The position numbers were made by a program, and so were the translations under genes. This document shows, one piece after another, positions 7,571-13,676 of a stretch of DNA of 13,808 bases. The DNA is from an uncultured Acetatifactor sp. GTDB lineage: Bacteria > Bacillota > Clostridia > Lachnospirales > Lachnospiraceae. The stretch covers positions 8,169-21,976 of the forward strand of contig CAJTKW010000055.1 in the NCBI GenBank assembly GCA_910577035.1, read 5' to 3'. Position 1 is the first letter of the stretch. Every line of letters starts with the position of its first letter. The notes beneath the pieces were generated by a model. It was not told where the DNA came from and made no database searches. It saw only the letters and a program-made list of their open reading frames with translations.

Positions 7571-7754
7571 AGACAACAGCTCCTATCCTTTACGCTTCCG
7601 CGAAGCATTTGATAAATGAAGAAATACATGCTCCTGACGGAGCGGTTTCCTGCAGGGTAAAATCAGAGGCGGGCGAATGGACTCCGCCCGCCTCATTTCC
7701 GAGCTTAAGTCAGCCGGCATACCGGAAACGCCTGTGCAGGCGCTTCCTCCTTAA
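7571..7754 (-). other. oppA-oppB gap with several small hairpins
   Basis: Besides the main GC-rich hairpin, three short perfect stems occur here: CGCCTG/CAGGCG at 7729-7742, GCTCC/GGAGC at 7630-7643, and GCTTC/GAAGC at 7594-7606, the last just before the oppB ribosome site. A Shine-Dalgarno-like AAGGAGG follows the oppA stop but no convincing gene starts after it. Such gaps after a binding-protein gene often stabilise its mRNA and reduce downstream expression; that role here is inferred. I see no clear promoter for oppB. Confidence 0.55.
7661..7694 (-). terminator. GC-rich hairpin between oppA and oppB (weak or partial terminator)
   Basis: GAGGCGGGCG pairs perfectly with CGCCCGCCTC around a nine-base loop (stem 7666-7675 and 7685-7694) and is followed on the minus strand by TGATTTTACC. 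The stem is strong but the U-run is only four long, so partial termination or protection of the oppA 3' end is more likely than complete termination. It would favour excess binding protein over permease. Confidence 0.6.
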
Positions 7755-10409
7755 TTACTCGACTTTCTTATATTCGGCGCTGAGATCATTGTTATTGGCC
7801 TTGACAAATTCAGCCCACTCCGCGTCGTCGTACATGGGACGCAGATACCGCATACCGCCAAAGTCCATAAAGGTATTGTACTCTTCGGTAATCTGCTGGA
7901 ACTTCGCGCCGTAAACGGCTGCACTGTAATCTGAGGTGGTCATGATGGCGTAATACTTGCCCAGGAATAACTCCTCCAGTCTGGAAAGCAGCTCCAGCCT
8001 GACATCCGCGGGAGCAAAGCCGTCGCCCCAGTTATAGGTCTGTACACAGCCTCTTGACTCCGCAAGGCCGTTCAGGCAGCAATACCAGTTATATACGGAC
8101 ATGGTAAGCTCCTGGCCCGCGCCGTCATAATCGCCTGCAGGCATGGTATAGGTTAACGTCTCGGCATCCGGATTCCACCATACGGAATACATCAGGCCTC
8201 CGGAAGGATCCATATAGCACTGCAGGAAGCCGCAGGGGTCAAACGCACCGCCGCCGTAGCCCACGGTTACAGCCAGGTCATAAGCGCCGGCCTTAAAGTC
8301 CGAATTCCAGTTTGCACCAAAGGATGCGTCAAACTGTACCTCGATCTGTCCCTCAAGGGAAGTACCTTCCACCAGCTCGTTAAAGAACTTCACCATATAG
8401 TCATAAGCGCGGCGGGTACCTTCACTGTCAGTGGACGTACCATACAGCAGCGTAATCTTCTTGCCCGGGTCATAGCCGTACTTGTCCGGATTCCCCGTCA
8501 TCTCGGTATAAGCCGCCTCAACCAGCTCCTTGGCAAGAGGACGGTTCATGCCGTTCATTACCTCGTAGGCATCCTCGTAGGTAGCATACTTGTTGGTACC
8601 GTCGGTCCAGGTACCGTCATCATTTTTGGTAAAGCCGTATACCCGCAGCAAACCTTCCTTTGCCTGCTGTGTGAATCTGTACACACCGCCGTTCTCCACG
8701 TCATGATAATAGGCCGGGCCCAGCAGACCATAGCAGGGCTTATGGGAAGTGAACAGGGTCGCATTGAAATCATCTCTGTCAAGATACAGGGAAATTGCCT
8801 TCCTGAAATCCAAAATGGACAGAATACCGTTGTTACGTCCATTGCTCTTCAGCACGTCAAGGTTCGAGTAAATCATGGTGCCGTAAGTACCGGTGCCGGG
8901 AGCATACAGCGTGTATTTGGAATCACGGTAATCCTCCTTGTGGTCCACATCCAGGCCGATACTGTCGGTCTCACCGCCCAGGAACTTGAGCCACCGGGTA
9001 GCGGCCTCACTCACCTGCTCACAGTAGATCTTGTCTACCAGATACTGATCCTTATAGTCCTCATCGCTGTAACCAAACCAGTACTCATTCTTCTCCATCT
9101 CATAGGATTTACCGGACTGGAAGGAAGTAAGCTTAAAAGGCCCCCAGCTGGCACTGGTCTCAAGGGAGGAATTATAATTGGTGGTCCAAAGGGTAGCACC
9201 TGCCTGAGGCTCCTTCTTGCAGGACTCGTACAGATCCTTCTTTACAAGGGGCAGGCCGCCGAAGCTGTAAGCCGCCTCATAAGAGAGGGAACCGTCCTCC
9301 TTCAGGCACTTGATGGGAGCATCCAGACAAACCACCAGCTCATACTGGCTGGGAGCGTAAAGTCCTACATCCTCAAAGGAATACTCGCCATAGACTACCT
9401 CACCTACCATGTACAGGGGAACATTCTCTACAGGCTCATGCCCCCAGTTATCGGTGTCAATCAGCTTCGCCACCAGATCAATGGTTTCATCCGTAACCGA
9501 CACATGACCGTCCTCGTCAGCCAGCTCCTGCAGGGCTGCCAAGGCGTCCGCATCAAGATACCCCATCTCCGTCAGTTCTGTTACGGAATAACCGCTGCAC
9601 TGCTGCAGGGTATTATCCGTGAGGGCAAATTTAACGGCACTGCCGTCTGCCTGCGCATAGGTACCGTCCTCACCCTTCACAAGGTCTGCCACCGTATAGC
9701 CGGGCTCACCGGTAGCTCCGTTGTCTACCCATACAGACTGGCCCTGGTCCACATAATTCCGGGCACCCTTAATCATAATATTATTGTAAAAAGATGCTGC
9801 ACGCATGAGATGGAAATCCGGATCCAGCTGCTGCTGCATGGTATAGACGAAATCGTTGGCGTCAATGGGTGTGCCGTCGTCCCATTTCAGATCCTCCCTG
9901 AGGGTGATCTTCCAGGCATAGCTTCCTGCCGCCTTCTGCTCGTCGGTATAGCCCCACTTGGCATCCACTTCCGAAGTCACGTCCTCCAGCTTAACAGCCG
10001 CGGCATACTTGACTTCAAATTCGCCGGGAACAATCCCTTCTGCATTGACGGTGCCGTCGTCCCTGTACTTCTTCCCGTCCTCAAACTTGAAATCATACGT
10101 GAAAAAGCTGGATACGATACGGTCCATAATCTGAGTATCGTTATCGTCCTCATAAGTCATCTCGTTCCAGTTACTGGGCATGACAGAGGTGGTGGTGCGA
10201 TAGGTAACGGTACCCTTGGATGCCGGCGGAGTATTGGTATCCCCTTCCCCGGAGCCGCTGCTCTCGACAGGTGCGGAGCTGCTGCTTTCCACAGGTGTGG
10301 AACTGCTGCCGTCGCCGCTGCCCGAAGATCCGTCATCTTTGCCGCCGCAGGCCGCCATACTAAAGACCATGGCTGAAGCCAGCAGCAAACTTAATACTTT
10401 CTTTTTCAT
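7755..10409 (-). CDS. oppA: Oligopeptide-type ABC transporter substrate-binding lipoprotein, enlarged
   Basis: This is the extracellular, lipid-anchored receptor that captures the substrate and delivers it to OppB/OppC. Residues 1-20 form a signal peptide ending in the lipobox MAAC, with C21 as the lipidated residue, followed by a flexible Gly/Ser/Glu/Pro linker to about 66. The family-5 binding-protein fold is shown by WKITLREDLKWDDGTPIDA (about 166-184), DFVYTMQQQLDP, and SWGPFKLTSFQSGKSYEMEK (421-440). The protein has 884 residues, against about 530-600 usually; one obvious extra segment is about 221-345. The substrate cannot be read from the sequence; oligopeptide is inferred from the operon. 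The ATG at 10409 is preceded by AGGAGGAGAG; the frame stays open to 10544, but only this start gives a normal signal peptide. It is the first gene of the operon, with its own promoter and structured leader. Confidence 0.94.
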   Translation of the reverse strand: MKKKVLSLLLASAMVFSMAACGGKDDGSSGSGDGSSSTPVESSSSAPVESSGSGEGDTNTPPASKGTVTYRTTTSVMPSNWNEMTYEDDNDTQIMDRIVSSFFTYDFKFEDGKKYRDDGTVNAEGIVPGEFEVKYAAAVKLEDVTSEVDAKWGYTDEQKAAGSYAWKITLREDLKWDDGTPIDANDFVYTMQQQLDPDFHLMRAASFYNNIMIKGARNYVDQGQSVWVDNGATGEPGYTVADLVKGEDGTYAQADGSAVKFALTDNTLQQCSGYSVTELTEMGYLDADALAALQELADEDGHVSVTDETIDLVAKLIDTDNWGHEPVENVPLYMVGEVVYGEYSFEDVGLYAPSQYELVVCLDAPIKCLKEDGSLSYEAAYSFGGLPLVKKDLYESCKKEPQAGATLWTTNYNSSLETSASWGPFKLTSFQSGKSYEMEKNEYWFGYSDEDYKDQYLVDKIYCEQVSEAATRWLKFLGGETDSIGLDVDHKEDYRDSKYTLYAPGTGTYGTMIYSNLDVLKSNGRNNGILSILDFRKAISLYLDRDDFNATLFTSHKPCYGLLGPAYYHDVENGGVYRFTQQAKEGLLRVYGFTKNDDGTWTDGTNKYATYEDAYEVMNGMNRPLAKELVEAAYTEMTGNPDKYGYDPGKKITLLYGTSTDSEGTRRAYDYMVKFFNELVEGTSLEGQIEVQFDASFGANWNSDFKAGAYDLAVTVGYGGGAFDPCGFLQCYMDPSGGLMYSVWWNPDAETLTYTMPAGDYDGAGQELTMSVYNWYCCLNGLAESRGCVQTYNWGDGFAPADVRLELLSRLEELFLGKYYAIMTTSDYSAAVYGAKFQQITEEYNTFMDFGGMRYLRPMYDDAEWAEFVKANNNDLSAEYKKVE

Positions 10410-10564
10410 AATCTTCTCTCCTCCTGTTAGATTTACTGCATAGGAGTTCCACTGCACACTTCTACGCTTCATCGTTTTAAACTGACGCGTATAACAAAAA
10501 GGAATGAAACACCCCTTCACTCCCTTGTGAATACCTGTATACAATTTCCCCTATGCAATTTGTA
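10410..10564 (-). promoter_or_regulatory. Structured 5' leader of oppA (possible cis-regulatory RNA)
   Basis: The predicted leader is about 155 bases. Near its 5' end ATTGCATAGGGG (10559-10548) can pair over 12 positions, with two G-U pairs, with CTCCTATGCAGT (10446-10435), ten bases before the oppA Shine-Dalgarno. Between these arms lies a terminator-like hairpin. The CTCCT in the 3' arm could alternatively pair with the AGGAG of the ribosome site, so the long helix and ribosome-site masking exclude each other. No known riboswitch or T-box consensus was recognised. Function is inferred from structure only. Confidence 0.45.
10493..10527 (-). terminator. Terminator-like hairpin inside the oppA leader
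   Basis: On the minus strand GGAGTGAA pairs with TTCATTCC (one G-U) around GGGGTGT, extendable outward by a G-U and two A-U pairs, and is followed directly by TTTTTGTT. It would end transcription about 70 bases after the predicted start, before oppA. Moderate stem strength makes attenuation more likely than constitutive termination. Confidence 0.5.
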
Positions 10565-10570
10565 CAATTT

Positions 10571-10599
10571 AGTATAAATTACACTTTATAAAATGTCAA
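10571..10599 (-). promoter_or_regulatory. Near-consensus sigma-A promoter of the opp operon
   Basis: The minus strand has TTGACA (10599-10594), a 17-base spacer, then TATACT (10576-10571). The -35 is a perfect match and the -10 has five of six bases. It is the only strong promoter before oppA, and the next promoter candidate is that of secG, so it probably drives oppA through the DUF3899-like gene. Three AAATTGYA repeats lie at and just after the predicted start (10570-10540) and could be an operator. Confidence 0.87.
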
Positions 10600-10601
10600 G
10601 G

Positions 10602-10616
10602 AATTTTTCGAAAAAG
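10602..10616. promoter_or_regulatory. CodY-like palindrome upstream of the opp promoter
   Basis: AATTTTTCGAAAAAG matches 11 of 15 positions of the Firmicutes CodY consensus AATTTTCWGAAAATT and contains a perfect 12-base palindrome (10604-10615). It lies two bases upstream of the -35. CodY commonly controls peptide importers in Firmicutes, so the context fits, but an A/T-rich UP-like element is an alternative. Confidence 0.35.
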
Positions 10617-10632
10617 CGGAGCAGATAACACG

Positions 10633-10666
10633 CCGGCGACAAAAAACAAGAGCTTCCTGTCGCCGG
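10633..10666 (-). terminator. Probable eno terminator
   Basis: On the minus strand CCGGCGACA pairs perfectly with TGTCGCCGG around a 16-base loop. Inside it a shorter hairpin, ACAGGA/TCTTGT, is followed directly by a run of T, which is a more usual terminator shape; the two structures exclude each other. A further small hairpin, GGATA-GGGG-TATCC, lies at 10673-10686 just after the eno stop. The location between eno and the opp promoter supports a terminator role. Confidence 0.6.
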
Positions 10667-10688
10667 TTATTCGGATACCCCTATCCTT

Positions 10689-12017
10689 TTATTCATTTCT
10701 GCGAAACAGCCACATACCGGGATAATCCGCCGCCGTTTCCAGCTCTTCCTCTATTCGTAACAGTCTGTTGTACTTTGCAACGCGGTCGCTTCTGCAGGGC
10801 GCACCGGTCTTGATCTGTCCTGCATTCCAGGCCACGGCAATATCCGCTATGGTGGAATCCTCCGTCTCCCCCGACCGATGGGAAATCACTGCCCGGTAGC
10901 CTGCCTTGTGGGCCATATCCACCGCTTCAAAGGCTTCCGTTAAAGTACCGATCTGGTTCACCTTCACCAATATGGCATTGGCACAGCCCAGCTTGATGCC
11001 GGCATCCAGCCGTTTGGTGTTGGTGACAAACAGGTCGTCTCCCACCAGCTGGATCCTGTCTCCCAGCCTGGCCGTCAGCTCCTGCCACCCGTCCCAGTCA
11101 TCCTCCGCCAGCCCGTCCTCAATGGAAATAATGGGAAAACGCTCCGTCAGCTGCTCATAGTAAGCAATCATATCCTCCGTGCCCCGGATCACCTCCTTGC
11201 CCTTAAGCCTGCTCTCCCCGGGGAAATGGTACATTCCGGTCTTTTCGTTGTAAAGCTCGCTGCTGGCGGCATCCATGGCAATGCGCACGTCCTCCCCGGG
11301 AACATAACCCGAGGCTTCCATGGCATCCACCAGGAACTGCAGCACGCTCTCCGCATCCGGCAGGTCCGGCGCAAAGCCGCCCTCGTCTCCCACTCCGGTG
11401 GAAAGCCCCTTTTCGTTCAGCAGCTTCTTCAGATTATGGTAGATCTCCGCACAGATGCGCAGTGCCTCGGCAAAATTCTTTGCCCGCACCGGCATAATCA
11501 TAAATTCCTGAAAGTCCACGGTGTTGGCCGCATGCTTGCCGCCGTTCAAAATATTCATCATCGGCATGGGGAGCAGCTTGGTACAAATACCGCCCAGATA
11601 GCGGTATAACGGTACCTGCAGTGCGCAGGCAGCCGCCTTTGCACAGGCCATGGACACGGAGAGTGTGGCATTGGCCCCCAGATTTTCCTTACTCTCCGTT
11701 CCGTCCAGCTCCACCATCATTTTATCTATGGCCGTCTGGCAAAGAGCATTCTTTCCCAGAAGCTGCGGGGCAATCTTTTCATTGACATTTTTTACGGCGT
11801 GCTGTACTCCCAGGCCGAAATACCGGGTTTCTCCGTCCCGCAGCTCCACTGCTTCAAACCGGCCCGTGCTTGCGCCCGAGGGCACTGCTGCCAGCCCCGC
11901 ATACAGCCGCCCGTCCACGGGGTTTTTCACCGTGACCTCCGCCTCCACCGTGGGATTGCCCCTGGAGTCCAGGATTTCCCTTGCATGTACCTTCGTAATC
12001 TCAAAATATGCGGACAT
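10689..12017 (-). CDS. eno: Enolase (phosphopyruvate hydratase)
   Basis: Enolase converts 2-phosphoglycerate to phosphoenolpyruvate in glycolysis, in the cytoplasm. The 442 residues are of normal length and all key residues are present: the mobile loop PSGASTG at 47-53, catalytic acid E212 in GDEGGFAPD, magnesium ligands D249, E300 and D327, catalytic base K352 in LVKVNQIGTLTE, the substrate loop SHRSGETED at 379-387, and K403. The N terminus ITKVHAREILDSRGNPTVE is typical. The ATG has AAGGAGGAG at good spacing, but that ribosome site can be masked by an upstream inverted repeat. The gene lies downstream of gpmI, which makes its substrate, separated by two other genes. Confidence 0.98.
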   Translation of the reverse strand: MSAYFEITKVHAREILDSRGNPTVEAEVTVKNPVDGRLYAGLAAVPSGASTGRFEAVELRDGETRYFGLGVQHAVKNVNEKIAPQLLGKNALCQTAIDKMMVELDGTESKENLGANATLSVSMACAKAAACALQVPLYRYLGGICTKLLPMPMMNILNGGKHAANTVDFQEFMIMPVRAKNFAEALRICAEIYHNLKKLLNEKGLSTGVGDEGGFAPDLPDAESVLQFLVDAMEASGYVPGEDVRIAMDAASSELYNEKTGMYHFPGESRLKGKEVIRGTEDMIAYYEQLTERFPIISIEDGLAEDDWDGWQELTARLGDRIQLVGDDLFVTNTKRLDAGIKLGCANAILVKVNQIGTLTEAFEAVDMAHKAGYRAVISHRSGETEDSTIADIAVAWNAGQIKTGAPCRSDRVAKYNRLLRIEEELETAADYPGMWLFRRNE

Positions 12018-12022
12018 AATAA

Positions 12023-12073
12023 CTCCTCCTTGTACAGTTTCGTTTTGGCAGAGTATGCCCGTACAGGGAGGAG
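12023..12073 (-). promoter_or_regulatory. Inverted repeat masking the eno ribosome binding site
   Basis: On the minus strand CTCCTCCCTGTAC (12073-12061) can pair with GTACAAGGAGGAG (12035-12023) at 12 of 13 positions, with one C-A mismatch. The 3' arm contains the whole eno Shine-Dalgarno sequence. The 25-base loop may itself form GGCA/TGCC. The pairing is read directly; control of eno translation is inferred. Confidence 0.6.
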
Positions 12074-12109
12074 GTTATACGTTATAATGCCTTACCTGCA
12101 AGAATTTCA
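12074..12109 (-). promoter_or_regulatory. Candidate promoter(s) for eno
   Basis: Two overlapping candidates lie across the end of the aldo/keto reductase gene: TTGCAG (12101-12096), 16 bases, TATAAC (12079-12074); and GTGAAA, 18 bases, TATAAC (12086-12081). The -10 boxes are good and the -35 boxes weak. Which is used decides whether the mRNA carries the full 5' arm of the eno hairpin. Confidence 0.35.
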
Positions 12110-13104
12110 CGGTAATCCTGATAATTCTTTTCCAGCAGTGTGGGCGTATCCAGCCCATAGGGGCATTTTGACTTACATTTGCCGCAGTGGAGGCAGGACT
12201 CGATGCGTTTCATTTTCTCCTGCATTTCCGGCGTCAGCTGGGCGGCGGAAGGCGCACGGCGGATCAGCAGGCTCATACGGGCACAGTTATTGATCTCGAT
12301 GCCCGCCGGGCAGGGCATACAGTAACCGCAGCCCCGGCAGAATTCTCCCATCAGCTCCTCCCGGTCCTTGGCAATCACCTCGGCCAGCTCTTCACTCATC
12401 ACCGGCGGTTTCTCCACATAGGACAGAAATTCATCCAGCTCCCGCTCCCGCTGTATGCCCCAGATGGGAAGTACATTGTCATACCGGGCAAGAAAGGCGT
12501 AAGCTGCAGCGGAGTTGGTAATCAGGCCGCCGGAAAGCGCCTTCATGGCGATAAAGCCCATATCCGCCTTTCTGCACAGCTCCACCAGCTCAATATCCTT
12601 CTCTCCCGCCAGATAGCTGAAGGGAAACTGCAGCGTCTCATACAGGCCGCTCTCCACGGCCTCATGGGCCACGCTCAGGCGATGGTTGGTAATACCCACA
12701 TGGCGTACCATCCCTTTATCCTTTGCCTCCAGCATGGCCTCATATAACCCGGTGCCGTCCCCGGGCTTCGGGCAGAAGCCGGGATTATGGAACTGATACA
12801 GATCCACATAATCCGTCTGCAGATTTCCCAGGGAGGTGTCCAGATCCTTCCAGAAGTCCTCCGCCGTCTGCGCCCCCGTCTTGGTGGCTATAAAAACCTT
12901 CTCCCGCATCCCCGCAAAGGCTTCCCCCAGCTTTTCCTCGCTGTCAGTGTAAAAACGCGCCGTATCATAGAAATTGACCCCTGCATGATACGCCTTACGC
13001 AGCAGCCTTACCGCCTCCTCCTTTGAAACGCGCTGAATGGGCAGCGCCCCGAAGGCGTTCTTTTCCGCAACCATTTCTGTCTTTCCCAGCCTTACCCGTA
13101 CCAT
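12082..13104 (-). CDS. Aldo/keto reductase with C-terminal 4Fe-4S ferredoxin-type domain
   Basis: This 340-residue protein is a predicted NAD(P)H-linked oxidoreductase of the aldo/keto reductase fold joined to an iron-sulfur module. The catalytic tetrad is visible as D47 and Y52 (NFYDTARFYTDSE), K75 (IATKTG) and H106 (DLYQFHNP). Barrel signatures include HVGITNH (135-141) and GFIAMKALSGG (183-193). Two cysteine clusters follow: C256, C259, C262, C265 (CRGCGYCMPCP) and C304, C307, C310, C314 (CLHCGKCKSKCP), each suited to a 4Fe-4S cluster. Such fusions are common in anaerobic Firmicutes; substrates are mostly unknown and cannot be read here. The ATG is preceded by AAGGAG at seven bases. It lies between a GNAT gene and eno, with a gap of 85 bases upstream that holds no convincing promoter. 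Confidence 0.93.
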   Translation of the reverse strand: MVRVRLGKTEMVAEKNAFGALPIQRVSKEEAVRLLRKAYHAGVNFYDTARFYTDSEEKLGEAFAGMREKVFIATKTGAQTAEDFWKDLDTSLGNLQTDYVDLYQFHNPGFCPKPGDGTGLYEAMLEAKDKGMVRHVGITNHRLSVAHEAVESGLYETLQFPFSYLAGEKDIELVELCRKADMGFIAMKALSGGLITNSAAAYAFLARYDNVLPIWGIQRERELDEFLSYVEKPPVMSEELAEVIAKDREELMGEFCRGCGYCMPCPAGIEINNCARMSLLIRRAPSAAQLTPEMQEKMKRIESCLHCGKCKSKCPYGLDTPTLLEKNYQDYREILAGKAL

Positions 13105-13189
13105 TCCCTGTCTCCTTCTCCCTGCCTATTATCCATGAAATCCTGAAACGAAAGCTTACGGCTCTCCAGGCAGCGGCATCCTCTCCGTT

Positions 13190-13639
13190 TTATAAGCTCA
13201 GCTCATAAACCCTGTGTCTCGGAATCCCCTCATACCAGCCGAAATAATCCGTGGGGATTTCCGTAATCTCCACCAGTCCGGCACCCAGGCTTTCTATGGT
13301 TCTGTATGAGGCAGTATTGTCCTCCTCGCAGGTAATATAAATTTTGTCCATTCCATGATGCCTGGCCACCGCCAGGACCGCCTTTGCCGCCTCCAGGGCA
13401 TAATGCTGTCCCCGGTATGCCTCGTCTACCTCATAGCCCATATTCCCGTTATAATAGGAATGATAATTATGGCCGATTCTGATGCTGATCTTGCCTACGG
13501 GAATCAAATCCGGCTTTCTCGCAATCTCGTACCAGTAATAAGGTATCTCCTTCTCATTTCCCTGCTCTTTGGTGAGAATCCGCAGCTTCAGGCGCGGAGT
13601 ATCCACCTCGTCGTAATCATTTTCAAATACAAAGGCCAT
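13190..13639 (-). CDS. GNAT family N-acetyltransferase
   Basis: This 149-residue protein has the GNAT fold, which transfers an acetyl group from acetyl-CoA to an amine; the substrate is unknown. The strand before the cofactor site is MGYEVDEAYRGQHYALEAAKA (about 67-87); it matches the acetyl-CoA-binding motif A, with R76 and G77 present but H79 where glycine is usual. The later motif EEDNTASYRTIESLGA (105-120) contains the typical N-x-A-S followed by E-x-LGA. The N terminus TPRLKLRILT is also typical. I chose the ATG at 13639 because AAGGGGG lies about seven bases upstream; an in-frame ATG at 13666 has an AGG only two bases before it. It follows gpmI by 37 bases with no terminator seen, so co-transcription with gpmI is likely. 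Confidence 0.88.
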   Translation of the reverse strand: MAFVFENDYDEVDTPRLKLRILTKEQGNEKEIPYYWYEIARKPDLIPVGKISIRIGHNYHSYYNGNMGYEVDEAYRGQHYALEAAKAVLAVARHHGMDKIYITCEEDNTASYRTIESLGAGLVEITEIPTDYFGWYEGIPRHRVYELSL

Positions 13640-13676
13640 ATCCGCGCCCCCTTCTGCATAAAGCATTTCCTGCGCT

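Noticed and set aside
7583..7720. 45-codon open frame in the oppA-oppB gap, downstream of AAGGAGG
   Set aside because: The start is too far from the ribosome-like site, the frame runs through the hairpins, and the product resembles nothing.
8703..10376. Long plus-strand open frame (557 codons) opposite oppA
   Set aside because: It is a mirror of the oppA codon pattern, has low-complexity hydrophobic content and no ribosome site, and oppA is well supported.
10410..10544. N-terminal extension of oppA to a TTG at 10544
   Set aside because: It would bury the lipoprotein signal peptide 45 residues inside the protein; the ATG at 10409 has a strong ribosome site.
10410..10564. T-box or known riboswitch in the oppA leader
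   Set aside because: No T-box sequence (AGGGTGGNACCGCG) or other recognised core motif is present, although structure is.
13105..13189. Possible promoter with GATAAT before the aldo/keto reductase
   Set aside because: No acceptable -35 at 16-18 bases; the match could be chance.
13640..13666. Upstream ATG for the acetyltransferase
   Set aside because: Its only AGG is two bases away, whereas the ATG at 13639 has AAGGGGG at a normal distance; the choice is not certain.
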